Source: Streptomyces smyrnaeus
GTDB lineage: Bacteria > Actinomycetota > Actinomycetes > Streptomycetales > Streptomycetaceae
Length of the DNA: 64,000 bases
Reading direction: 5' to 3'
NCBI RefSeq assembly: GCF_017676345.1
Contig: NZ_JAFFZM010000008.1
Span: 281,850-345,849 of the forward strand
This document shows, piece by piece, positions 16,871-26,600 of the stretch. Below the pieces are notes generated by a model. The model was not told where the DNA came from and did not search any database. It saw only the letters and a list, made by a program, of their open reading frames with translations. Numbering within the stretch: the stretch's first letter is position 1; the number at the start of each line of letters is the position of its first letter. The translations under genes and the position numbers were made by a program.

Positions 16871-18538
16871 TCACCGATGGCTGTGCCCTGTTCGGGACAA
16901 CGGCCACCGATGTCCTCGCGCGGTCTCCCGCAGCCGCGTCTTGACGACCTTCCCGCTCGCGTTGCGGGGCAGCTCCGCGACGAACTCGACCTCCTGCGGC
17001 ACCTTGTAGTTGGCCATCTCGCGGCGGGACCAGGCGATCAGGTCGTCGGCGGTGACCGTCGCGCCCGGGTGGCGTACGGCGAAGGCCTTGGCGACTTCGC
17101 CGAGGCGGGGGTCGGGGATGCCCACGACGGCCACCTCGGCGATGCCGGGGTGCCGGGCGAGCAGCTGCTCGATCTCGGCCGGGTAGGCGTTGAACCCGCC
17201 GACGATGAACATGTCCTTGATCCGGTCGGTGATGCGCAGATTGCCGTCGGCGTCCATGACGCCCACGTCGCCGGTGTGCAGCCAGCCGTCCGGGGTGAGG
17301 ACCTCGGCCGTCTCCCCGGGCTCCTCGTAGTAGCCGGACATCACGTGGTAGCCGCGCACCAGCACCTCGCCGGGGGTGCCGGGCGGCTGCTCGGCGCCCG
17401 AGGAGGCGACGACCTTCACCTCCGTGCCCGGTATGGCCCGGCCCGAGGTGCCGGCGACGACCTGGGCCGGGTCGCCGCGGCGGCACATCGTCACGGTGCC
17501 CGATGCCTCGGTCAGCCCGTAGGCGGTCAGTACGGTGCCGACCTTGAGCTCGGCGCGCAGCCGCTCGACCAGTTCCAGGGGGACGACGGCCGCGCCGGTC
17601 ACCACCAGCCGCAGCGCCGACAGATCGTGCTGGTGGCGGGCCGGGTGGTCGAGCAGCGACTGGTGGAGGGTGGGCGGCCCCGGCAGCACACTGACCCGCT
17701 CGGTGGCGATATGGGCCAGCGCCGCCTCCACGTTGAAGACCGGCTGCGGGATCATCGTCGCACCGCGCAGCAGACAGGCGATGATGCCCGCCTTGTAGCC
17801 GAACGTGTGGAAGAACGGATTGACGATGAGATAGCGGTCGCCCTCCGTCAGCCCGGCGAGCTCGCTCCAGCAGGCGTAGACCCGCAGCGTCTGCTCGTGG
17901 GTGATGACGACGCCCTTGGGATGCCCGGTGGTGCCCGAGGTGAAGGTGATGTCGGAGGGCGTGGAGGGGGCGATCTGCTCCGCACGCTCCCGTACCGCCC
18001 GGCGGGGGACGGCGGCGCCCGACGCGAGGAACTCCCCCCAGGTGCGGAAGGTCTCCGGTGCGTCCTGGGCGAGCACCACCACCTCGCGCAGCTGCGGCAG
18101 CCCGGGCAGCGGCCCCGGGCCCGGCCCCTCGGCGGTGGCGCGGCGCAGCGAGGCGACGTACGAGGTGCCCAGGAAGGTGCCGGTGACGAACAGCAGCCGG
18201 GTACGGGTGCGTTCCAGCACGTAGGCGGCCTCGGCGCCCTTGAAGCGGGTGTTGAGCGGGACCAGGATGCCGCCCGCGGTGACGGCGCCGAGTGCGGCGA
18301 CGATCCAGTCCAGGGTGTTGGGCGCCCATACCGCCACCCGGTCGCCGGGCTCCAGCCCGGAGGCCAGGCAGGCGGCGGCGGCCTGTTCGATCCGCTCCCC
18401 CAGCTGAGCGTACGAGACGCGGGTGCGCCCCTCGACGACGGCCTCGCGCGCCCCGTGGCGCCCGGCGGCGGCCCGCACCAGCTGGGGGATGGTCCGCGGG
18501 TCGGTTCCGTACGCGGGCGAGAAGTCCGTGCCGCTCAC
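16871..18538 (-). CDS. AMP-forming acyl-CoA synthetase (FadD3-like)
   Basis: A 555-residue ANL-superfamily CoA ligase. The AMP-binding motif TFTSGTTGHPKG, the YGLTEASG segment, GDVGVMD (TGD region) and the C-terminal GKVVKTRL lysine region are all present. Overall it looks closest to FadD3-type ligases, which activate steroid ring C/D propionates in mycobacteria; exact substrate is inferred. The GTG at 18538 is chosen because GGGAGG lies 6 bases upstream; a longer frame from 18583 would run into the operator. It is transcribed away from the thiolase/DUF35/crotonase operon, sharing the operator at 18577. Confidence 0.88.
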   Translation of the reverse strand: MSGTDFSPAYGTDPRTIPQLVRAAAGRHGAREAVVEGRTRVSYAQLGERIEQAAAACLASGLEPGDRVAVWAPNTLDWIVAALGAVTAGGILVPLNTRFKGAEAAYVLERTRTRLLFVTGTFLGTSYVASLRRATAEGPGPGPLPGLPQLREVVVLAQDAPETFRTWGEFLASGAAVPRRAVRERAEQIAPSTPSDITFTSGTTGHPKGVVITHEQTLRVYACWSELAGLTEGDRYLIVNPFFHTFGYKAGIIACLLRGATMIPQPVFNVEAALAHIATERVSVLPGPPTLHQSLLDHPARHQHDLSALRLVVTGAAVVPLELVERLRAELKVGTVLTAYGLTEASGTVTMCRRGDPAQVVAGTSGRAIPGTEVKVVASSGAEQPPGTPGEVLVRGYHVMSGYYEEPGETAEVLTPDGWLHTGDVGVMDADGNLRITDRIKDMFIVGGFNAYPAEIEQLLARHPGIAEVAVVGIPDPRLGEVAKAFAVRHPGATVTADDLIAWSRREMANYKVPQEVEFVAELPRNASGKVVKTRLRETARGHRWPLSRTGHSHR

Positions 18539-18576
18539 CGTGCGCCTCCCTTGGCCGGGCCGACAGGCACTACTAC

Positions 18577-18591
18577 CTGACACTCCGTCAG
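18577..18591. promoter_or_regulatory. Palindromic operator (CTGACA-CTC-CGTCAG)
   Basis: One mismatch from the consensus. It sits between the divergent CoA ligase (38 bp away) and thiolase (65 bp away) genes, so one site can control both. Flanking bases extend the symmetry (CCTGAC and GTCAGG). Confidence 0.75.
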
Positions 18592-18656
18592 GTTAGCGGT
18601 AGCCTCCCGCACTGTCAGCACCGCCAGCACGCCCTGAGCACGTCCGGGAGGACGCC

Positions 18657-19796
18657 ATGAAGGACGCCACGGCGATCGTCGGCATCGGCCAGACGCCGTT
18701 CGCCAAACGGCTCCCCGAATCCGAGAAGGCCCTCGCCTGCCGCGCCATCCTGCGGGCGCTGGACGACGCGGGGATCGACCCGAGCGAGGTGGACGGCTTC
18801 GCCTCGTACACGATGGAGGAGACCGACGAGGTCGAGGTGGCCAAGTCGATCGGCGCGGGCGACGTGACGTTCTTCTCCAAGGTCGGCTACGGCGGCGGCG
18901 GTTCCTGTGCGACCGTCGCCCACCTGGCCACCGCCGTCGCCACCGGCCAGGCCACCGTCGGCGTCGCCTGGCGCTCCCGCAAACGCGGCTCCGGTGGCAG
19001 GCCGTGGCGCAACACCACCGTGCAGCTGCCCACCCCGGCGCAGTGGACCCGCCCCTTCGGACTGCTGCGCCCGGCCGACGAGATCGGCATGCTCACCCGC
19101 CGCTACATGCACGAGTACGGCGCCACCCGCGACCACCTGTTCAACGTCGCACTGGCGTGCCGCAACCGCGCCAACCAGAACCCCGCCGCGATGATGTACG
19201 AGCGGCCGCTCACCCGCGAGATGTACATGACCTCCCGCTGGATCAGCGAACCGCTGTGCCTGTTCGACAACTGCCTGGAGACCGACGGCGCGCTGGCGTG
19301 CGTCGTGGTCTCCGCCGACCGGGCACGCGACTGCCGCAGCAGACCGGTGTATGTGCACTCCGCGGCGCAGGGACTGCCCGCACAGCACCACGGAATGGTC
19401 AACTACTGGACCGAGGACCCCCTGCGCGGCCCCGCCTGGACGGCCGCGCAGCAGCTTTGGAAGCACGCCGACCTGTGTCCACAGGATGTGGATGTCGCCC
19501 AGATCTACGACGCCTTCACCGCACTCGTCCCGCTCTCCCTGGAGGGCTACGGCTTCTGCGGACGCGGTGAGGGGGCCGCCTTCACCGAGGGCGGCGCACT
19601 GGAGATCGGCGGACGGCTGCCGCTGAACACCTCCGGAGGCGGACTGTCCGAAGCCTATGTGCACGGCTTCAACCTGATCACCGAGGGCGTCCGCCAGCTG
19701 CGCGGCACCTCCACCGCCCAGGTGCCGAACGCCGCGACCTGCCTGGTCACCGCAGGCGAGGGCGTACCCACCTCCGCACTGCTGCTGAGGAGTTGA
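18657..19796 (+). CDS. Thiolase-fold lipid-transfer protein (Ltp2-like)
   Basis: A 379-residue thiolase-superfamily protein of the SCP2/Ltp type. It starts DATAIVGIGQTPF and has GYGGGGSCATVAHL near residue 80 and a C-terminal NTSGGGLSEAYVHG. In steroid degraders Ltp proteins pair with DUF35 partners to cleave side-chain aldol CoA thioesters. Here the DUF35 gene follows 5 bp downstream and then a crotonase, which supports a retro-aldol or thiolytic step with hydration. Which chemistry it performs cannot be told from sequence. First gene of a three-gene operon with the operator 65 bp upstream. Confidence 0.88.
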   Translation: MKDATAIVGIGQTPFAKRLPESEKALACRAILRALDDAGIDPSEVDGFASYTMEETDEVEVAKSIGAGDVTFFSKVGYGGGGSCATVAHLATAVATGQATVGVAWRSRKRGSGGRPWRNTTVQLPTPAQWTRPFGLLRPADEIGMLTRRYMHEYGATRDHLFNVALACRNRANQNPAAMMYERPLTREMYMTSRWISEPLCLFDNCLETDGALACVVVSADRARDCRSRPVYVHSAAQGLPAQHHGMVNYWTEDPLRGPAWTAAQQLWKHADLCPQDVDVAQIYDAFTALVPLSLEGYGFCGRGEGAAFTEGGALEIGGRLPLNTSGGGLSEAYVHGFNLITEGVRQLRGTSTAQVPNAATCLVTAGEGVPTSALLLRS

Positions 19797-19801
19797 CAGC
19801 C

Positions 19802-20275
19802 ATGACCACCGCCCCCACCGGCCCACCGGAGACCGGCCTGTTGCTGCCCGAACCCGACGACGACGGAGCGCCTTTCTGGTCGTACGCGTCCGCCGGCGAG
19901 CTGCGCGTCCAGACGTGCTCCGACTGCGGAAGGCGGCGCTTCCCGCCACGGCCGTGCTGTCCGCGCTGCCGGTCGTTCGAGGCCGAGTGGCAGCGGATGA
20001 GCGGACGCGGCCGCATCTGGTCGTACGTGGTCGCCCATCCGCCGCTGCTGCCCGGTTACGCCGAAGCGGCCCTCTACAACGTGCTCGTGGTGGAGCTGGC
20101 CGACGATCCGGCGATCCGGCTGGTGGGCAACCTGGTCGCCGCACCGGACGCGCCGCTGGGCTCGGCCGCGGCCGGCAAGCTGCGCATCGGCGCACCGGTG
20201 CGGGCCGTCTTCCGACAAGTGGGTGACGGCGAGCGGCTGATGGCCGTGCCCCGCTGGGTCCTGGAGCGGCCATGA
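19802..20275 (+). CDS. OB-fold/zinc-ribbon protein (DUF35, ChsH2-C-like)
   Basis: A 157-residue protein with a rubredoxin-like zinc ribbon (Cys39, Cys42, Cys53, Cys56) followed by an OB fold. DUF35 proteins bind Ltp-type thiolases and help hold the acyl-CoA. The ATG at 19802 is chosen with GAGGAG 9 bases upstream; a TTG at 19793 has no room for a ribosome site. It overlaps the crotonase gene by ATGA. The pairing with the Ltp-like gene points to a stable two-subunit enzyme. Confidence 0.88.
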   Translation: MTTAPTGPPETGLLLPEPDDDGAPFWSYASAGELRVQTCSDCGRRRFPPRPCCPRCRSFEAEWQRMSGRGRIWSYVVAHPPLLPGYAEAALYNVLVVELADDPAIRLVGNLVAAPDAPLGSAAAGKLRIGAPVRAVFRQVGDGERLMAVPRWVLERP

Positions 20276-21072
20276 GCATCCGTGTCGAGCGGCAGGACGC
20301 TGTGGCGACGGTGACGCTCGACCGGCCCCGGAAGCACAACGCGCTCGACCTGGCCGACGCGCGCGCCCTCACCGCCGTCTGGCGCGGACTGCGCACCGAC
20401 CGCTCGGTGCGCGCCGCAGTGGTCACCGGAGCGGGCGGTCGGGCCTTCTGCACGGGCATCGACCGCGCCGCCGTCGCCGAGGAGGGCGCCGTCCCCCAAC
20501 CGCACGCGCCGTTCGCGGTGGAGGACCCCCTGCTGTCGATCGGCCCGAAGAGCAACGACCTGTGGATCCCGGTCGTCGCCGCCGTCGAGGGCATGGCCTG
20601 CGGCGGCGCCTTCTATCTGCTGAGCGAGGCGGAGTTCCTGATCGCGACGGAGGAGTCCACCTTCTTCGACCCGCACACCAGCTACGGAATGGTCAGTGCT
20701 TACGAGTCCATGGCGATGGCACAGCGGATGCCGTTCGGGGAGGTCGCGCGGATGGCGCTGATGGGGGCGGCCGAGCGCATCTCCGGACGCCGCGCCTACG
20801 AGACGGGCCTCGTCTCCGAACTCGCCCCGGAAGGCGGTGCGCTCGGGGCGGCACTGCGCTGCGCCCGTACGCTGGCCTCCTACCCGCCCGGGGCCGTGCA
20901 GGGCACGGTGCGCGCGGTGTGGGCCGCCAAGGAGGCCGCCCGCAACCAGGCGATGGCCCAGGCCCCGCCCCTGATCGCACTCGGCAACCTGCCGCCGGAG
21001 CAGCAGGCGGAGCTGTTCCGCGAGCGGGGGCGGGGCCGGGGTGGGTACGGGGTCACTTTCCGTACCCGGTAG
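20272..21072 (+). CDS. Enoyl-CoA hydratase/isomerase family protein
   Basis: A 266-residue crotonase. The first oxyanion-hole segment is AGGRAFCTGID and the second is EGMACGGAFYLL. The usual catalytic Glu regions are not clearly conserved (ESTFFDPHTSYGM), so it may act as an isomerase, hydrolase or lyase rather than a standard hydratase. It begins within the DUF35 stop codon and is the last gene of the operon. Role: processing of an acyl-CoA in the same pathway. Confidence 0.87.
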   Translation: MSIRVERQDAVATVTLDRPRKHNALDLADARALTAVWRGLRTDRSVRAAVVTGAGGRAFCTGIDRAAVAEEGAVPQPHAPFAVEDPLLSIGPKSNDLWIPVVAAVEGMACGGAFYLLSEAEFLIATEESTFFDPHTSYGMVSAYESMAMAQRMPFGEVARMALMGAAERISGRRAYETGLVSELAPEGGALGAALRCARTLASYPPGAVQGTVRAVWAAKEAARNQAMAQAPPLIALGNLPPEQQAELFRERGRGRGGYGVTFRTR

Positions 21073-21115
21073 ACGGCCAGGTCAAGCGGTCACGACCGGC
21101 GTCCGGAGAGTGGAA

Positions 21116-21700
21116 TCAGAGGTTCCAGGGCTGGTCGTCGGGGGCGATGCGCCACAGCCGGTCGTCGCTCGGATAGGCGGTGTCGAGGTGGAGGGTGTTC
21201 CACGAGCCGTCGCCGTAGCGGTTGAGCGTCATGGCCAGTTTGTTGTCGACCTTCGGTGTCCACATCCACCAACCGGAGTTCTGCCCTCCGGACTTGGCCG
21301 GGTGCAGGACCCACTTCTGCAGGTCGGACCCGTTGCACGTCTTGAGGACGAGACGAGTGCCGCGCTGGGGATTCGCCGTGGCCGGCTGGAGGCACTTGTC
21401 GGCAGCCACGTTGCGCAGCACTCGGGTGGAGGTCCCGGTTCCGGAGTCCCAGCCGGGCCCTTCCGCCCGCCAGGATTCGGAGCTGTACTTCCATGCCGGG
21501 TCGCGCAGGCTGATCACGGTGGCGCCGTCGGCCTTGCTGTCGCTGTAGGTGGCCAGTCGGCTGCCGTCCGTCTTGTTGATCACATCCCGGTCGCCGGGAG
21601 CCGCCGAAGCGTGCGTGCTTCCCAGAACACCGGTCAGGCAGACAGCGGCGACGGAGACGGAGACGGACAGCAGGCGGCGGCTTCCTCGGGAAATCGGCAT
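21116..21700 (-). CDS. Secreted ricin-B-lectin-like protein
   Basis: A 194-residue protein with a signal peptide (Arg-rich head, hydrophobic residues 11-26, ASA cleavage near residue 34). The mature part has ricin-type lectin features: KCLQPA, TRLVLKTCNGSDLQKWVL and a later WRI. Only part of a beta-trefoil is obvious and a catalytic domain is missing, so it is probably a secreted carbohydrate-binding protein or toxin-subunit-like protein. It converges with the crotonase operon. No relation to the catabolic regulon is seen. Confidence 0.72.
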   Translation of the reverse strand: MPISRGSRRLLSVSVSVAAVCLTGVLGSTHASAAPGDRDVINKTDGSRLATYSDSKADGATVISLRDPAWKYSSESWRAEGPGWDSGTGTSTRVLRNVAADKCLQPATANPQRGTRLVLKTCNGSDLQKWVLHPAKSGGQNSGWWMWTPKVDNKLAMTLNRYGDGSWNTLHLDTAYPSDDRLWRIAPDDQPWNL

Positions 21701-21876
21701 ACGTGTTCCCTCCTGGGTGTACTACGCGGAACGCGAAGCATGACGCCAAGAATGATGATCGCCCGAACGCACCAACTGCCTGCCGCATCATCACCATTCA
21801 TCCGCACGACGGACCCTTTGATACTCGCGTCCGACGTGGTGTTCCCTTGTCATCGCCCGGCCGGGCCCGCTGCCTT

Positions 21877-22443
21877 CTACGAGACGGAGGTGACCTCGCA
21901 CTCCTCGACCTTCCGCACCTCCTCGGGGTGATCCATCGGCACCTCCACCGACTTGCTGCGGCCCGCCCGCACGGTGGCGAGGGCCGAGCCCGTGTCGACG
22001 ACGGCCCCGTCCACATCGCGGAAGGTGACGTCGACGGTGAAGGTCCCGGTGCGGCTGCCCGCGTTGCGGACCCGGACGGTCGCACCGGGCTCCTTGCCGT
22101 TCGCGGGCTTCCGGCCCTCGGCCGCCGCGCACTCGGTGACCTTCCCGGAACCCTCGGCCCGCTCGCGGCCCGACCCGCCGGAGGTGCTGCCGGTGGTGCT
22201 GCCCGAGGTGGTGTTGGTGTCGTAACGGTCGTCGCTGTCGTATCGGTCGTCGCTGTCGTAACCGCTGCTGGAACTGTGGCTGCTTGAGCTCTTGCTGCTG
22301 CAACCGCCGCCGCCGTGACCGCCGCTGCTGGAACTCTTGCTGCCGCCGCGACCGCCCGAGGAGCGGGCCGGGCTGAATCCGCTCAGCGCCACCAGCACAA
22401 CAGTGACGGCAGCGAGCAGCTTGAGGTGACGCATCCGCTTCAC
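21877..22443 (-). CDS. Ser/Gly-rich exported protein of unknown function
   Basis: A 188-residue protein. Signal peptide at residues 1-24 (KLLAAVTVVLVALSGF), then a long Ser/Gly low-complexity stretch with a YDSDDRYDS repeat, then a beta-sandwich-like C-terminus (TVRVRNAGSRTGTFTVDVTF) with Cys pairs near TECAAA and EECEV. The C-terminal part looks like FxLYD-type extracellular domains. The GTG at 22443 has GGGGAG 4-5 bases upstream. I do not recognise a specific family. Confidence 0.65.
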   Translation of the reverse strand: MKRMRHLKLLAAVTVVLVALSGFSPARSSGGRGGSKSSSSGGHGGGGCSSKSSSSHSSSSGYDSDDRYDSDDRYDTNTTSGSTTGSTSGGSGRERAEGSGKVTECAAAEGRKPANGKEPGATVRVRNAGSRTGTFTVDVTFRDVDGAVVDTGSALATVRAGRSKSVEVPMDHPEEVRKVEECEVTSVS

Positions 22444-22624
22444 AGAACTCCCCCGATGAGTGCTCGTCTCCGCGACGACCGGTTCCGGTGCTTGTCGCGT
22501 GCAGTACAACTATCTCCGGCTCAGGACGCCCGCAGTGGCGCGGGGGTTCCCAGCGGCGTAGCGTCGAATGCGGATCGCGCACCCGTGCGGCGCCTGGAGC
22601 GGCGCCGGAAAGCGAGGCGAGACC

Positions 22625-23596
22625 ATGATCCGGAACCTGATCGGGTCGCTACTCGCCCTCATCGGAGCGGCGGCCGCCGTATACAGCCCCTTCCGACCGT
22701 GGTACGACGGCCGCCTCGGGCGTGATTTCCGCCTCGACGAGCTCTTCCAGGGCCAAGGCATCACCGGCGCCGACGCGGCCCTGTTCACCGGGCTGTTCGT
22801 GCTGATGCTGGTCGTGGCGGTCGTGGCCGTGCTCGGGGTGCTGCTGCGTTCACGGGCGACCGTGGCACTCGCGGGCGTGCTGGGGCTGGGATTCACCATC
22901 CTGTGGATGGTGCGGCAGGGGCAGGCCGCCGGCAGCCTCTCCGCGGGCAACACCGGAGGGCTCGCCTCCGGCGCCTGGCTCGCCCTCGGCGGAGGTTTTC
23001 TGCTGCTGCTCGCCGGTGCGCTGATGGCGGGCCGCCGCGCCACGGCCCGTCGCCGGCACGCCGCGGAGCCCGCGACGGCGGGTGCGGCAGCGGGTGGGGG
23101 CGCCGTGACCGGAGGCGCCTTCCGCGGGGAGCCGGGGAGGGAGGAGGACACCCTGGAACAGCCGCTCGCGGGGCCACCGCCGCCGCAGCAGCCGCCCCCG
23201 CCGCAGCAGCCGTATCAGGGGCAGCAGCCGTACCCCGAGCAACAGCCGTATCCGGGGCAGCCCGGGATGCGGGGAGCTCCCACCCAGGAGCCGTACCCTC
23301 CGGGGCCGCCGCCTCCCGAGCCCGGGGCCGCGCCGCCACCGGAGCAGTCCTTCAAGGGCCCGGAGCAGCAGTACGCCGGGCCTCCGGCCCCCGAGGAGTC
23401 CGAGCCGTACGAGCCGCAGCCCGGCACCCAGGGGGCGCCCCTGGACGAGCCGTACGAACCACGGCCCGAGGACCGGGGCACCGGTGCGAACCCTCCCGAC
23501 AACACCCGCCGGTTGCCCACGGCGCCGCCTCCGTCGCAGGAACAGCACCCCGACGACGAGGACACCTGGCCGCACCGCGGACGCGACGCGGCCTGA
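22625..23596 (+). CDS. Four-TM membrane protein with Pro/Gln-rich cytoplasmic tail
   Basis: A 323-residue protein. The first half has about four hydrophobic segments (residues 5-20, 55-80, 83-100, 115-140). The second half is a disordered tail built of QQPYPxQ-like repeats. I recognise no enzymatic domain. Such proteins are common and uncharacterised in Streptomyces. It converges with the AfsK-like kinase gene. Confidence 0.7.
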   Translation: MIRNLIGSLLALIGAAAAVYSPFRPWYDGRLGRDFRLDELFQGQGITGADAALFTGLFVLMLVVAVVAVLGVLLRSRATVALAGVLGLGFTILWMVRQGQAAGSLSAGNTGGLASGAWLALGGGFLLLLAGALMAGRRATARRRHAAEPATAGAAAGGGAVTGGAFRGEPGREEDTLEQPLAGPPPPQQPPPPQQPYQGQQPYPEQQPYPGQPGMRGAPTQEPYPPGPPPPEPGAAPPPEQSFKGPEQQYAGPPAPEESEPYEPQPGTQGAPLDEPYEPRPEDRGTGANPPDNTRRLPTAPPPSQEQHPDDEDTWPHRGRDAA

Positions 23597-23626
23597 ACGC
23601 CCCCGCGACCCGCGGCGACGGCAGAC

Positions 23627-23656
23627 GGCAGGCGGCAGGCGGCAGGCGGCAGGCGG
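23627..23656. repeat. GGCAGGC tandem repeat
   Basis: Four to five copies of a 7-bp unit in the short intergenic region between the membrane protein and the kinase gene. Confidence 0.7.
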
Positions 23657-23686
23657 CTGCGGGCCGGGAGGCCCGGGGACTCGTAC

Positions 23687-26600
23687 TCAGGCGGAGTGCC
23701 GGGCCTGGCCGGTGCCCTTCGTCGCATCCAGCGCGTAGACGCAACGGTCCTTGCTGCACGCGTACACCACGCCCCCGACCACGACCGGCGAGCCGGTGAT
23801 CTCCCCGCCGGTGGCCAGCTTCCACCGGAGCTGACCACCCACCGCGTCGACGGTGTACAGGCAGTGGTCGGCCGATCCGAAGTGGACGCGTCCGTCGGCC
23901 ACGACGGGCGCGCCCACCACATCGGCACCCGTCGCGAAACGCCACCGGGGCGTCCCGCTCACGGCGTCGAGGGTGTACAGCGCGCTCCCGCTGCCGAGGT
24001 GCACCAGCCCGTCCGCGGTGACGACCGGCTCCGTGGAGTGCCGCGCCTCGGTGGCGATGCGCCAGCGGTCGTGGCCGTTGCCGGAGTCGAGCGCGTAGAC
24101 GGTGCCCAGATAGTCGGCGAGATAGACGCCGCCGCCCGTCACCCCGGGGCCCGGGACGAAGGCGGGCGGGCACAGGAAGGCGGCCGGGGCGTCGAACCGC
24201 CACCGCTCACGACCCGTCGCGGCGTCCAGCGCGAACACCCGGGAGCCCGCGCACACGTACACGGTCCCGTCCTCGGCGGCCGTCACCCGCACGGGAACGC
24301 CGCCCGTGGCGGAGGCGTCACCGACCGGGTACGACCAGCGCTCCGCGCCCGTACGCGCCTCCAGCACGTACAACCGCCCGTCGGCCCACGTGTGGACGGC
24401 GCCGTCGGCGATGACCGGTCCCGCCTCGGGGGTCTCGAAGTCGGTCTGCGCGCCGGTCAGTTCCCACAGCTTCTCGCCGCTGGCGGCCTCCCACGCCTGG
24501 ACTCCGCCGCCACGGGTGCCGGTGACCACGGTGCCGCGGTCGACCTGGAGCGAGTAGACCCAGCCGTCGGTTGCCAGCCGCCAGCGCTCGGAGCCGTCGG
24601 TGGCGTCGAGCGCGTACAGACTGGGACCGTCCGAGGCGTGCACCCGCCCGCCGGAGACCGCCATCGACCAGGCGACCTCCCGCGTCTTGAACTGCCTGCG
24701 CCCGCTCGCCACATCCAGGGCGTGCACCTCGAACGACGTCACGTACACCAGGTCGTCGGCGACGACGGGCGAGCCCCACACGTCGTTCGACATCCGGAAC
24801 CGCCAGGGCCGCCAGCGCTGCGGTCCGCCGGACTGCGACCCGCCGCCGCTCGCCTGCCCAGGCCCCGCGGACGGCGGGGGCTGCACGGTGTACGGGGAAG
24901 GCGGCGACGGCTGGGACGACGGCTGCGACGGTGGCCCGGCGGGCGGCTGCTGGAGCGGCGGGGCGGCGGGCGAGGCGGAGGCCGACGGCTGTCCGCCCCG
25001 CCCGCCGCCATGGTCGGAGCCGCCTGCGTGCCGCGGTCCCGGAGCGCCGTAGGGGCGGGCCAGCGGATGGGCGGACGGTGCCGCCGCGGGCGCCCCGGCC
25101 GACGCCGCGGGGGCCGATGCCGCGGGGGCCGCCGCCGAGGCAGCCGCCGCGGGGGACGCGGAAGGCGGCGCCGTGGGCCCGGACTGCGGCGGGAACTGCG
25201 CGTACGGCTGCGCGGCGGAGGACTGCGGGGTGCCTTCCTGCCCGCCGCCGGGCGGGCGCACCCAGTCGGAGGTCGGGGCGGCCTCCGCTTCCCGGCCGGT
25301 CTCGTCCGGGCGCCGGGGGCCTGGCCCGATGGGTACCTGGGCCCCGGGCAGCTGCACGGACCCGCCATCGGCGTTCCCGGGCTGGGAGGCGGGGCGCGAG
25401 ACGACCGGCCCCGAGCCGGAGCCCGGGCCCGCCTCCGCGCTCGCGGAGCCGCCCGAGCCGCCGGAGGGCCCCGAGCCGCCGGAAGCGCCCTGGGCACCGT
25501 GGGAGCCGCCGACGGCGCGCGGGCCCGGAGGGATGCCCTGATCCCACTCGGGCACCGCGGCACCCGGGCCGGAGGCCGCCGCGTCCTGACCCGCTGCCGC
25601 GCGCCCTGCTGCCGGGGGGCCGCCGGGCCCCACGGAGTCCAGCGCCGAACCACCGGCGCCCGGGCCGCCACCGGCTCCCCCCGGATCGGCGGAACCGCCC
25701 GCCACACCGTTGCTGCGCCCGGGGCCACCGGCTCCGGCTGCGGCATCCGCGCCCCTGCCCGCGCCCGCTGCGGCGGCTGCCGCGTTCTGCCGCCGCATGG
25801 CGCGACCGCCCCTGCGCCGCTCGATCAGCGAGACGGCCGTGGAGGGCAGCCAGGCCGAAACCGTTCCGCTGTCGTCGCTGCCGGCGCCGAACAGGTGCGG
25901 TGCGAGCTGGGCCTGCAGATCGGCGGGTGTGGGCCGCTCCTCGGCGTTCATCCGCATACAGGACTCGATCAAAGGCCGCAGCTCGTCCGGCAGCCCCTCC
26001 AGATCGGGGCCCTCACGCAGCAGCATGAAGACCGTCTCCACGGGGTTGGCCCCGTGGAAGGGCGCATGGCCGGTGGCGGCGAAGACGAGCGTCGAGGCGA
26101 GCGAGAAGATGTCGCTGGCGCCGGTGACGCTGCGGGAGTCCCTCGCCTGCTCGGGCGACATGTAGGCGGGCGTACCGACGGCGACGTTCGTCATGGTCAG
26201 CCGGGTGTTGGAGACGCCGGAGGCGATACCGAAGTCGATGACACGGGGGCCGTCCTCCAACACGAGCACGTTGGACGGCTTGAGGTCGCGGTGCACCAGT
26301 CCGGCGCCGTGGATGGACTGCAGCGCCTCGGCGACCCCCGCCGCCAGCCAGCGCACGGCCTGCACCGGCACCGGTCCGCACTCGGTGACTATTTCCTCCA
26401 GGGAGGGCGCGGGCACATAGGCGGTGGCCAGCCACGGCACCGCGGCGCGCGGGTCGGCGTCGACGACGGCGGCGGTGTAGAAGCCGCTGACCGCCCGCGC
26501 CGCCTCGACCTCACGGGTGAAGCGCACCCGGAAGAGCTGGTCCTCGGCCAGTTCGGTGCGCACCGTCTTGATCGCGACCCGGCGGCCGGACGCGGAGCGT